This document shows positions 12,746 to 24,489 of a stretch of DNA of 64,000 nucleotides, one piece after another. The stretch lies in NCBI GenBank assembly GCA_036937835.1, contig CM072879.1:6504501-6568500 (forward strand), in the 5' to 3' direction. The DNA comes from Pampus argenteus (taxonomy: Eukaryota; Chordata; Actinopteri; Scombriformes; Stromateidae). Within the stretch, counting starts at the first letter, position 1, and the number at the start of each line of letters is the position of its first letter. The notes below the pieces were generated by a model. The model saw only the letters and a list, made by a program, of their open reading frames with translations. It did not search any database and was not told where the DNA came from. The translations under genes and the position numbers were made by a program.

Positions 12746-13134
12746 ACCTAGAGAAGTTACAGAAGTCCAAGCTAGGCTATTTGTTCTTTGTATGGTTAGG
12801 GTTTGCATTAGAAAAAGAGTTTAGGTTGATGTTATTAGCTCTTTCGTGTCTTCTATGTGGATCATCAGCTGGTGAGGATGCTGATATTTTGACTGGGATA
12901 TATGCAGCTTTAGCCCTTTAGAATGATATCATGTATGCTGCCATTATGTGCCTGTAAGATTAACTTGATTTAAAACAAGTCAGCTGGAAACATTAAAAAG
13001 CTGGGATTACCTTTGCCTGAAATATGTATATAAAAGAATTACCTCAACAGAAGACTGTAGAATTGTTTCCAGCCCTTATCATCTCTGAACTATCCTTTGT
13101 CTCTCATCAAGTACAGTCGATTTGTTTCTTTCAG

Positions 13135-13187
13135 ACCCTGAGGCCGACAGAAAGCCATTCTATGAAACCATCGTACTGAAGAACTGA
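13135..13187 (+). other. Possible fndc5 terminal exon (3'UTR or alternative C-terminus)
   Basis: A good acceptor (tttctttcag) precedes 13135, and a good donor (GACAG|GTGAGG) lies at 12416/12417, 53 bases past the fndc5 stop codon. In the normal frame this would be a 3'UTR intron. In the +1 frame, the end of exon 5 stays open and joins in phase to a short tail ending PFYETIVLKN with a stop at 13185-13187. No family similarity of that tail was recognised. It could be a 3'UTR exon, an alternative C-terminus, or coincidence. Confidence 0.35.
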
Positions 13188-16162
13188 TGAACCATTAACA
13201 ACAATGAAGAACTTTAAAAAAAACAAAACAACAATGGACACAAATATGAACTTCCTGAATCAAAGGCTGCAAACAGTCAAATAGAAAACTTTCACCTTTG
13301 TTGTGACCAAAACTGGACTGTAGCATATTTTTGTGTGGACCGCCGATATAGATAAAATGGCTGTGGGTGAAAGTACTGGATGGGACCTCATTTCATGACA
13401 AAAACTGCTTGATTCATTCGTTCTGGTTACTTTTCATCGTTGGCATGGAATCCCAGGGTTGGATCATCAGACATTAATGTCTGAGTGTTGTTGGGGGTTT
13501 TTTTTTCAGGTTTATATTACCAGTCAGAGATGGCAGAAATGTAGAATAGCTGGTCCTTTAGGTCGAGTTATCAGCCAGTGCACAACAAAACAAGCTGAGC
13601 TCGTTTTAAACCAAGGACCGTCTCTTTTTCTATCTTCCCATATGTCATTCCTTCCTTTCTGACTTTATTACAGTCCTTTGAGTAGCAGCTCATCTCTCTC
13701 CCTGTCTTTCTGTGTCGGTGTCTCTCGTATAAGCACATTGCTGTTTGGTGCTCCTCCTATAGTGATTGCCCTCACAATCTCAATCCTGTTTATGTTGTCA
13801 TTTTATTATTGGGTGAGAAATATTGCACATTGAGTCTTGTCTCTTGCCTCGGACTCTCTGTCTTTGCCTCCCTGTCTGTCAGCAGTTAAATGATGCACCT
13901 GTTCTTCTCTCTCCTCTATGAACTAGAACCTGAGCGTCCTTGTCAGTTCAGGGATAAAATCCGACACGGTTTTTACAGCGCCCCATATTTTCCTTATATG
14001 AGTCGGATGACACTGTCTGAGCACAGCCATGATTCAGACAGAGTCAAAGGATTGATTAGGCAATCTCTCAGCAACACAAATCAAAAATGTAAAGCGGCTT
14101 CCAGGAAGTTAGCTTCTGCATCAAACTTTCAAAAGACTGGCACGGCTGGAAAATGACTAATTTAAGTTCATATTTGGGTTAATTGTTTGTCACTGCATAT
14201 TGAGCACCATATGCTGTCTGTGGTCTGCAGCAGGATGTGCAGGGAATAGGGATGGAGATATGTAGGACATTATTCCTAATGAAATGTATGCACTGGGCAA
14301 AGTTTGGCTGGGTTTCCACTCTGGTTTGGCTGAAGACCAGCAGGGATGCCAAGCTGTAGAACCACACAGACTACGCCTTCAGATGCATGATTGAATTTAG
14401 GTATGTGGCTGTTTTGAAATATAAAAGATTGCAAACCATTTTCTCTCAAACCCTATTTGCAACTATCAGACTACTGACTGGAAAATCCCTGAAAAGTTGA
14501 AACCTTTGCTGTTTTTTTTTAAGTTGCTTTGACTGTTGGTCAAGACACTTGAATTCAATTTGATATTTTATAGCCAAAATAACTAATTAGTTAAATGATA
14601 AGGCTGGTGATGTTCTATATTTTTCTGCCATGAAAAGACCAAAACAACATTGAATATATATACCTATGTACCCAAAGCTTAGTTCTCAGTGCCATAGAGC
14701 TCAGTTGTTGCCCAAAAACTATTAATAACACATCAGCATCAACTATTGAGCAGGATGACATGTTCCTTCATTACACGTCCACATAAACTGTCCTGCTGCT
14801 GTAGATACTCATTAGCATCAATCAGGATTGATTCCACTGCTGCTGCTTGTTGGAGTCACACATGCGAAAAAGCTACAGTGCCCACGAAACTAAACTATAT
14901 AATTAGTATAGCAACTACATAGAGACTATAGTACAGTGTTGAGAGATGGATTAACATGGGTTGACAGTAATAAAAGTAATCCTTTAAAGCAAAAGCAAAT
15001 GTGTAGATTAATAAGTGAGGATAATTACTGTTATCTGCAGCCCTACTTCTTAAGCACACATTCCCTCATTACAGGAGAAATCGTAGCATACATTATGTTT
15101 ATTCAGTTCATCACTGGTTGTGTGTGAAGTAGCAAAGGACTTCATTAGAATCATACAGCTAAAGATAAAGGTTCATTATCTTTTTTTGGGGGCTTCCTGT
15201 TCAATTATGTTGTGTATATAATTGCAAATACATCGGACCCCGGCTCACCAGTTGAGTTCACTAAAAAGTCAGACAGAAATTCAGCTGCGAATTCAGCAGA
15301 GTTGCAGCCATATTAGAGATAATGAGTGAATGTCTGAATGCCTCGCTGGTTGAGATGACTGCTAATCAGCACCACATACACACACACACACACACGCTGG
15401 ATTTAAATACTGCCTTGCGTATTTAAATTCATGCTCCGTGCTAAGAGAGACAGCCATTACTTTCTCATCTCAATCATCTGTTCTGTCAGCACATTGAACC
15501 CTCACCCTGCCATCTATTTTTCAGCCTCTCTCTTTCCTCCTCTACCTCCAGCCACCCACATCTGCCTCCATTCTCCCCTTTATGACTTTCCCCTCACTTT
15601 CTATCTGTCTGTCGCAATGCTCTTTCTCATATATCACTCCACCCATCCTCGTTTTTCCTCTTCACTAGTCTTGGCCCCCCTGGCTTCCCTCTCCCCTGCT
15701 TCTCATTATATCCACTTTCAGACTCCCGTTAGCCACCTTCTCCCTCGCCGCATCAGCTCTCCTCTCTCTCATTGGGCCCCGGCCCACTGCCTATCCCTTG
15801 CTCCTCTGCTCATTTATCACCTTTTCGTCTCCGACTGGCTTGGATGGACACTTTACCTGGTAAACAAGTAAGGCCAAATAGACTAGAGAAAGAGAATGAA
15901 AGATTCAATGAAAGAGGAAAGCTCAAAGGAAAGGGAAAGATGAGATAAGTAAGAAAAAAGAAACACTTACCTACACTCATAATAAGCACACGTATAAAGT
16001 TTGGGTTTTATAAGTGCTTTTAAAAAAGCATGGAAACAAGATTTGTAAGATGTAACAAGGACACTTAATGGCTCTCTAAAGCTCTCTCCTTAACAGTGGC
16101 TGCTTGTTTGGATGGGGTTGAAGTAGCAATACTTGGCATTTAAAGAGCTTGTTTTGCCCTTT

Positions 16163-16250
16163 TCAAAATCACAAACACAAGAGCAAAAGTGTAAGGAATG
16201 GATTTAAAAGTGTGTTTGTCTGTTAGCACTTTGCAATCATTGCTAACTAG
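16163..16250 (+). repeat. Dispersed repeat, copy 2
   Basis: Direct-orientation second copy of the repeat at 12650-12745. The core 16175-16200 is identical to 12658-12683. Confidence 0.6.
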
Positions 16251-19200
16251 CTTACTACCTACAGCTAAACAATCAAAATGGGTTATGTTAGAACAAAATA
16301 AAACCGTATGGTCTTAGGCTACATACCTCCTTAGTTCACATAATACTAGGAGCTGCAATATGACTTAAATAAATGACATTTCAGCCTCTGTCTTTTAGCA
16401 GGATATCCTGTAAACAACCACTGTGTGTATTTAGAACTATAAAAACTAGAAGCTTGAAACGTAAAAGTCACCTGGAGACAGCGGTCATGGAGTTACCTTT
16501 AGCTTAATTAGCAAGCTAGCTACAGCTGATAAACGCCAATGCAACATGTTTTTAATTTCAGCCACCAAAAACAACAGTCACTATTTTTTTTTTTTCTATC
16601 ACTGTCTGAAATTAAGGACCTGACAGAAGTGGGGCATCATAGAGCAGAATTAAAGAACAAGTATGTACGACAAAGTAGACGCTGGGGATTTGAATGTCAA
16701 GCTTTTGTTCCAAGGGTAGTGTAGGTTGATGGTGTCTGAGGGAGCCTGTTGGAAGCTGAAATCAGAGTGGCTGCTGTTGCTCCGTCTGCACAGATGGACC
16801 AGGTGAAAGCAGGGGACGTTCCAGTCAGCAAATTTGGAAGTATTTTTAAACAGCGCCTCTTCTTGTCTTCTTGTTTGCTGTCATGTCTTTAGTCTCATTG
16901 TGTCATGAAGAAGAGAAGAAGAGAACTTGTGTACTCATTGAAGTATAGGCTTGTATATATACTCTACTTTCCATTCTTTATCACAATTATGTACAGCAGT
17001 TACACAAAGTAGCCTGCTCCTATTTCCTTCCTCTAATGTTTGGCTCTTTGAAGAATCTTTCGGCATGTGCTTGTTTGCTGTCAAATTTAATAAGATGTCA
17101 ACGAGGCTCGTAGTTTCCCTTTGCGCCCAAGTGCTAAGCTAGGATAGCCCAGTACCAGACCTCTGAATCACCTCCCACAACTCTGGTTTGTTTAGCAATT
17201 CAAATAAGTCTGGACATTGGTTTTGACCTATCAGAGCTTTGAAAACAGGGACGTCATCTTTGAACATGGCTACATACATAGCTACCTTGCTACATCCAAA
17301 AAAGTGAGCAACAGCAAGATGGAGACAAGTGTTAATGACCTACAAGTTGTTGTAAATTGACTTAGAGAAATAATAACTCTTAAATCAACTTTTTTTTATT
17401 CAAATCTAGTAAATTACATCAGGTTAACTGCTCCTAGCATTGACTATTGGGGCCGAATATGTACAAAATATTCCAACAATAAATCAACTAACATGAACAT
17501 GTCAGACTTAATGAATGAAATGAAATGGAAAAATTCGGTCTGACATAGTGCTGTTAACTGATTTGTCGTTGGAAGAGGAGATATTTTGTTAGCCGTTAGC
17601 AAGGCTAATCAGGCTAAGGCTAACCTTTTCCAGACCTTATTTGTGTTTTGAAGATGATATTGATTGTTGAATCTTTCAACTAAATCTTTCAAGTTAAAGT
17701 TGCCTTCAGAAATCAGCCGCTTTCTCTCTCTCTCTCTTGTGACTGATCAAGAGAAAACAAATACTACTGATGTTGTAGCGCTCATCATTTAGCCACACAA
17801 ATGAGAAAGTAAACGTTTCTTAATTTCTCTTTTCCACATTGGGTAAACATCCATCTGAGTCACTGAACATTAATCTGATATAGTGGGTGATAAAAGTACA
17901 AATGTGTTTTGTAACTGTAATACTATTGAATTTAAAGTGGTCATTTTCCTACAGTATATCAGTCTATTTCCAGACACACACACACACACTTAAACACTCA
18001 TTCATGCACCAGAGTCCATTCTCTGTCTGGCTGCCGTCCAAACTGACACATCGGGGAAGCAGCAGAAGGCAGGTCTGGCCCAGACAGTTCTGTCTCTGTC
18101 TATCTGAGGCTGCAGGAGGCGACTCAACAGCTGCTCAAGGTGAACATCCAATGAGGCATGTGTGAATGTGGAGCCTGGGCTGGAGCCTCAGACTGGGAGA
18201 GAGACATGAACACAGGCAGAGAGAGAGAGAGAGAGCGAGAAGGGGGGGTAGATGAGTCAGAGAATCAGAGGGAATAAAATTGGGAGTGACAGACACAGAG
18301 GGAGGGAGAAAATCATTACACTCAGTGGGGTTTGCAGTGTGAAGTCCAGTCCAGTATAATGTGCTGTTTGAATGTTAAGGTGGTGTCCGCTGGGTGTGGC
18401 ACAGTCTAGGTCCCGATTTGAACTTTAGGGTTCATCATTGGAGCAAATACGGAAGGAATATTGACAGATATGAAACCGTAAAACAAAATGTTACATATCA
18501 CAATGGCTAAATAATACCTGACCAATCATAGGCCATTCATCCAATTTGTGCCCATGCAGGTTCTGGTAGCAAATTGTATTTTTGAACCTCACTATAATAT
18601 ATAAGATTAAAATTAATAAATATACCTATACCTAAGTAATTGTTTGCTGTCACAATCTCTCCAAAGTACGATTACTCTGTATGAATATTTTAAGCCCTTA
18701 GTAGTAATAAAACTATAAGATTTAGGTAATCTCAATATAATAAATATTCTACTTTGCCTCATTACACCATCATCAACTTCTTAAGTTGGCTTCATGGCTA
18801 CAACACAGTTAAAGTCATCCTCTTCCCACTGGTTCGCTTGTACTCATGACTACATGACTAGATGAGTGAATATTGAGAACTTTGAATAATTACCCTATGG
18901 CCCCACACATAGTAAAGAATGGGGCCGTTTACCTTTATGACATATATATTTGTACTTTATGTCGAAGCAAATAACCAAGAAGCATGGATTTACAGCAGAA
19001 TAATGGAGTCAGTGTTTTATGTACAATCATGATGTCTGTGTTGAAACATTTTGATGTTCATGGGATAAAACCTGTTCATGAGGGCTAGCATGACTCTGCT
19101 ATTGTTCACACCCATGGTATATATACTATTTCTATGAAAATGTAAATGTCTAATTATGTATTAACACAGAAAAGAAAAAGTAAAATATTTTCAATGCACC

Positions 19201-19375
19201 GTTTATGTGTCTTGGTTTTTTACTAACAATCTAGTAACTTCTGGAGCTTTCAATCATATCACATGTTCACATGCATGTACATTTTGTCAGTATTAGTTTT
19301 TACTTCAAAAATCTTTTAAGCAAGTTCCTCTGTGTCAATATTTATTGTTGCCAAGGTCTGTCATTTCATTCATTT

Positions 19376-19775
19376 CAAACAGACCCTGACTACCTCATTC
19401 CTTTCACCTGCGTCCTGCGCTCACCTGCATCCCATCCCCTCATTAGTTCCCCAGTCTAGATATACCGGTCCAGTTACACTCACTCACTCACTGTCTGTTG
19501 TTTCTACCTACTATTTTTCTGTGTGTGCTAGTTTGTATGCCTGCCTGCCTGCCTGTTTTTGACTTTGTTTTGACTATTTGGTTTTTGATTCCCTTCACCT
19601 GCTCACTTCCACCCACCTCATTGGATAAGTTTGCCTCATGGACTGTATATATACTTGTCTGGACTCCTTTCCCGTCTTGTTTTCTCATTTCCCCGAAATT
19701 CAAGTAAAGAGCCATTACTGGTACTTGACTGTGTTTGTGGGTTTTTTGGGTTCAAGTTTGTCTGAGTCATTACGA
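19376..19775 (+). mobile_element. LTR-like retrotransposon fragment (possible solo LTR)
   Basis: A C/T-rich stretch with CTGCCTGCCTGCCTG is followed by a TATATATA box at about 19648, then AGTAAAGAGCC and a T/G-rich tail (TTTGGGTTCAAG, GTCTGAGTCATTACGAC). This order of TATA box, poly(A)-like signal and GT-rich tail resembles LTRs of teleost Gypsy-type elements. I cannot see a target duplication or internal coding sequence, and old age or misassignment is possible. Confidence 0.3.
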
Positions 19776-20302
19776 CTACAACATCACACTTTCAAATTAT
19801 GTCCAGTGTGCCAAAGTCCAATTTTGTGTGCGGGTGATGCACCAATCTTTCCCATTGTTTGGGATATAATGCTCAGGTTTAAGAACAAAAAAAACGCTTG
19901 GCTTAAAAAAACTAAAACATCTGCTTAGGGAAAGATCAAGGCTTGGGTTAAAATGGTAAAATGTGGTTAAAAGATGTCCCATTTAACTGCACTAAAATGC
20001 TCAATGTGACTGTAAGTGGTATTGAACAGTGTTCTCTTGCTGCCTGTGGGCTACTGGCATGAATTCCCTTTCTGTGTCAAATTATTGAACCGGTCCACTG
20101 CTCCACACGTTGGCCAGCACCTACATTGCTAGGTGGGAGTGGATGTTATCTCTTTGAATACTAATGAAGGGTGTAGGTGGGTAAAATTGGCCTCCAGCAT
20201 ATGGAGCATGACAAGGTTGGATTGCAATGGATGTGGCCCAGGACTTAAAACTCTAGGATTGTTTGAGGCTGGATCAGCAGCCGCCGTGCATCAATATAAC
20301 AA

Positions 20303-20308
<6 letters not shown>

Positions 20309-20348
<40 letters not shown>
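20309..20348. repeat. (CA)n microsatellite
   Basis: About 40 bases of CA. A second CA run lies at about 20425-20443. Confidence 0.95.
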
Positions 20349-20350
<2 letters not shown>

Positions 20351-20652
20351 CCACCCATCCTCGGCATTGTGCAGAACAGAAAACAAATTAAGAGGCTCCA
20401 GAGAGTGTACAACCGCAGGTGTTCACACACACACACACACACATACACCCACATGCTAATGGTGTAATGTCAAATAATGCTTCATAATGAATGGGGTAAA
20501 CAATAGTGGCACACGATGACTCGGTGGATCGACAGAGCTCGCTGATGGAGCCTAATGATGCAAACACTTGGTTCTACCATTGAATGGCAGGAGACGCCGG
20601 TGTCTTTCTAATGTGACATTAAAAAAGAAGACAAGGACACGAACACACACAA

Positions 20653-20673
20653 ATATATATATATATATATATA
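20653..20673. repeat. (AT)n microsatellite
   Basis: Short AT run in the fndc5-ldlrap1 interval. Confidence 0.9.
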
Positions 20674-21048
20674 AAAACAGGAAAACACAATCATTTGTTT
20701 CCATTAGTAGGACTTTAAATTTATCTCTGTCCCTTGATCCCTCGTTCTCCTGATCTCTGCCCCCCTCGCTGCTGTTATCTGAATATCCAGAAAGAAGTAC
20801 AATCACAGGAACATATGGGTCCTATTTTTTGTGTGTATATAACAATCCAAAATTAATGTAACTATTTCTCCATCTAACTGTTCTAACACATTGGCAGGTC
20901 GCATTATGCATGAAGACTGATTAATTGCAGAAACTGTAGATTAATCTTCCTTGAAGCTAAAGCTATGGATTAGTTTGTTTATTTGACGCTGAGCCAGTTT
21001 TATCGCAGCGCTTGCTTCAGCCATACAATAACACTGAGCACACACCAG

Positions 21049-21069
21049 TGTGTGTGTGTGTGTGTGTGA
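21049..21069. repeat. (TG)n microsatellite
   Basis: Short TG run. Confidence 0.9.
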
Positions 21070-21289
21070 ATGACATAACTACTGTACCCTTTTTGACAGC
21101 TGCAAAGTCTGTTTACCCATGAGAATTTGCTGTTGAGTGGAAGCCATAATGTCCCATTCATGTCACTGTGTAGCCTACACTTTATGGTTATGGTGAAAAT
21201 ATTTGCTCTTTGTATACAGCATTTGTATGTATCCAAATGTATGTTAGCCAATTGAAAAAGTACAATGAGGTGAGGTTGAGAAAGGAACA

Positions 21290-21515
21290 ATTCAACATCT
21301 GCTTGCCTTCTTACAAGACTTACAAGATATCACATGTCTCTTCATTAACTATGAAGCTACAGGAGGTTAGCTTGGTTTAGAAACAGAGAAACAGTTAGCG
21401 TGGTTCTCTTCAAAGCTGCCTAGCTTTCTAAAGCACTTATAAAGTTTTACTAATTAATGCAATGTTGTCAACAAGTTGTGGTTTTATTGGTTATATTTCT
21501 ATTTGTTGGGTGGGA
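21290..21515. repeat. Degraded teleost interspersed repeat
   Basis: Contains, in order, GAAGCTACAGGAGGTTAGCTT, AACAGTTAGCGTGGTTCTCTTC, ACTAATTAATGC and ACAAGTTGTGGTTTTA. This order matches a non-autonomous repeat I recognise from many teleost genomes (the GCTAAGCTAAGC family). Further fragments lie at 21970-22075 and 23300-23440. Confidence 0.5.
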
Positions 21516-21969
21516 ATCCCGCTAACTTCGACTGAAGCTAACGCTAAATTAACGGTAACACCCAGCAGTCAAGACCTAATAGCTAACTAATATCCAGTAG
21601 CACTAAACTTGAAATATCACAACAGTCCTGTCAATCAACAATCACACAGCAGACATCAAAGCTACTATTTACCATCAAATCTTATTAACGGAGCAATCAT
21701 TTCCAAAATGACCACCAGCACACTTATTTGAGGGCCCAAATTTAGCAGTTGAGGCCAGAGTGTTGTTGGCTAGCACATAAAGACCATCTGTGGCTTTGCA
21801 CTTTTAGGGACTTCTGCATTGGCTTCAATTTCAAGCCATTGTTGCTGACGTAGACCCATAATATTAACGTTGTTGCGAAAAGATGTGTTCATATGTTTAA
21901 CTGTTTGACCAAAAATGCATGCTTATCCTGGGGCTTTATGAATTTTTGGACAGGTAACATTTGGACAGT

Positions 21970-22075
21970 GCGAGGCTTGCAGTTTTCTGCATGGCTCCAG
22001 CCTTTATGCTAAGCTAAGCTAACCATCACCTGGCTATACCAGCACAAAAAGTAAAGCCAGAGGTTTTAAAATAGG
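21970..22075. repeat. Fragment of GCTAAGCTAAGC teleost repeat
   Basis: Contains TCCAGCCTTTATGCTAAGC followed by TAAGCTAACC and a CTGGCTAT motif, the typical core of the family noted at 21290-21515. Confidence 0.55.
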
Positions 22076-22458
22076 ACCATCAAACACAGTTTGCTGTTAA
22101 CATACCTCACCTTTCTCTGGTTTTATCCTAACAATTCTTGACCTTGTTGCCCAAAACTCACTTTGAGACCGATGCCCTGTTTGTCATTAATGTGCGTAAA
22201 GTATCTGGCCCTTTTCTGACACAGAGGAGACTTTTGTTGTTGGGCTGTATCTCAGCATCCACGCTTTCATTGAATTTACAGAGAGTAAGACAGAGTTGGA
22301 GCTCCCTTTTGAGGAAAGTCTGTTAAATAATGCAGGTGGTTAAGTAAGCTTGTCAGGACGAATTGTAAAAAAAAAAAAGCATCTGCTTCACTGAGCCAGA
22401 GCCTGTTAAAGAGAGAAAGGCAGGAGACCGCGTGACTTTCATCCCTCCAGAGTCCTGT

Positions 22459-22484
22459 TTACACACACACACACACACACACAC
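22459..22484. repeat. (CA)n microsatellite
   Basis: CA run of about 26 bases. Confidence 0.9.
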
Positions 22485-23299
22485 GTCAAATACAGAACGT
22501 GCCAAAGAATGTGTGTATCTGTGAAGCCAGACAGGATAAACCAGAGTGCTTGTGTCCTCCTCCCCTCGCCATCATGTCCTCTCTCTGGTGGTTTATAGAC
22601 GAGTCTGACACAAAGCAACTTTTTGTTTTTCCTTACTTATGACAACCTCTCACATAGCTAATAAAGTTGAATTTATTGACCTACACCGTCACTTTGAATT
22701 TAGGACAACAGAGCACAAAGCGGACGGGCTTGATAGAAAGAATTAGACAAGTTGTGACACGTTGGCTGGCAATGGAGAGTACTAATGACTGTCCAGAGAG
22801 GATACTGCCAGAGTCATTTTAATGCTACTATGTAGTCTCCACTTCATTGGACAATACAGGTCTGCCCCCTGCTGTTGGTAAAAACTAAATGCACTTTCTT
22901 CTCTCCACTACTAAGTATTAACAGATCAGTGTGTTCCAATAGTGAATACAGAAAACAACTGATGGACACAGAAATTGACTTAAGCCCATTTTGGTAACAG
23001 AAACATTGGAGCAAATAGCAATCAGGACTACACAGTGGAGACCACAGGGGCACATACTGGGAAATTGATGCAGGAATTCAAACACATGCATCAAACAGCA
23101 GGTGGTCTGGGCCTTCATAAGACATTAGGGATCCTTGCAGCAACTGAGGTCTATGATGCAGTCACACTACATTTCACTTTGACTTGAGATATTCTTACAA
23201 GACAAAGTAAGCAGTCCAACAATAGTTGTGAGAAATAATCTCAGTATAAGGTCCATTTAACAGCTGTTCTGCAGCTTTCCATCATATTACATGATCTTC

Positions 23300-23440
23300 A
23301 TCTGTTGGTTTTAGGGAATAGTTTAGCATTTTAGGATTTTAATGCACTTATTTCCGTTCCAGAGTTAGATGAGAAGATTAATTTCACCCTCACATTTGTA
23401 CGGTAAATCTTAGTACTATTTCTTGTCCGTCTCCACAGGT
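23300..23440. repeat. Fragment of GCTAAGCTAAGC-family teleost repeat
   Basis: Holds GAGTTAGATGAGAAGAT, CACCCTCACATTTGTACGG and TAAATC in the order seen at one end of that family. Confidence 0.45.
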
Positions 23441-23670
23441 CACACTTGAGGAAGTTACCGCTCTTTTACAGTATGGTTTTTGCACTGATTACTTTACTTT
23501 TGGACAGCCAGGCTAGTTCTTTCCATTTTTTTTTTTTTGCTAACTAAGCAGCTTTTTCAAAAATGTCAAACTATTTCTTACAAACCACATTTCAAAAGCT
23601 TCAACTTTCAACCTTTGAAATGACTCCAGGCACTGTAATCTCAATAAATTAGATGATATAGCAAAAAAAC

Positions 23671-23693
23671 TTTATTTTATTTATTTTATTCAT
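23671..23693 (-). terminator. Candidate poly(A) signals of ldlrap1
   Basis: On the minus strand several overlapping AATAAA hexamers lie about 800 bases past the ldlrap1 stop codon, giving a plausible 3'UTR end. Cleavage site not determined. Confidence 0.4.
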
Positions 23694-24489
23694 GAATATA
23701 TTTTAATTCTGTATAATGCTGGTAGATTATAGTGTACATTGAAATGGCCACAATGATATGTGAACACATCTGGGCTTCATTCAAGAGAGCACTGTTACAC
23801 TGTAGTGAAGTAGTAACGCCTGTAACAACATATCTTGAATAGGCTGGCATAACGGTTTCATATAAATACAACTAGATTATTTTATGTCTAAAATCTATAA
23901 TTAATCTTCAGTTTACATCCAAGGCAGTGCTAGTGCCAAATCATCACTGCTACTTGAGCAAGCACTGTAGTTGTAGTTGATTGTCCTGCTGTTGTTAAAG
24001 TCCTGCTGATACAGTCTGTACATCCATTTTTAATTAAATCCTACTCTTGTCTTCATCCATAAAAAAATAATTATAAAACTATAAATTATAACTAGACAGA
24101 TATACAAAACAGTGATTATGATGCCAAAACTAATGAAACACAGAAATTAAAGTAAACAAAAGACAACAAACACTGACATAAGATGACTTGGTGAACATAT
24201 GTTTGCTGGTGTAATAATGTAATGTAGAAGCCTTACGGGATGCTATTATTGCTTTGGTGTGCAGGGACAGCAGTCTGCGCTGGCTCCACAAAGAGGGAAG
24301 CACTGTCCATGTGACGAGTGCAACAACAAGGAGAAAAGGCCAAACTTGATCTCACAGTTCTACACTTATTCCCTTATGGGCTTGCTGTAGCCTCATATAA
24401 ACACGCAGTGACGCCTACATAGGAAGACATAAAGACACCCCTCCTCCCCTTGATTGTTGTCTCTCTTTCTCTCCGATGTGTCGTGCTGG

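Larger units (their letters stand above)
13188..23650. other. Gene-free interval between fndc5 and ldlrap1
   Basis: No coding gene recognised on either strand. Open frames are short, low-complexity or repeat-derived. The left end is probably fndc5 3'UTR. Contents include microsatellites, degraded teleost repeats near 16.2, 21.3, 22.0 and 23.3 kb, and an LTR-like fragment near 19.4-19.8 kb. No tRNA or other structured RNA was recognised. Confidence 0.6.

Noticed and set aside
15431..15871. 146-aa plus-strand frame
   Set aside because: Pyrimidine-rich low-complexity DNA (many Ser/Pro/Leu), no homologue recognised and no splice context.
20245..20454. Cys/Val repeat protein frames around the 20.3-kb CA runs
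   Set aside because: Pure dinucleotide-repeat translation; the same applies to similar frames at 2758, 3283, 3715, 8123, 10163 and 63476-63927.
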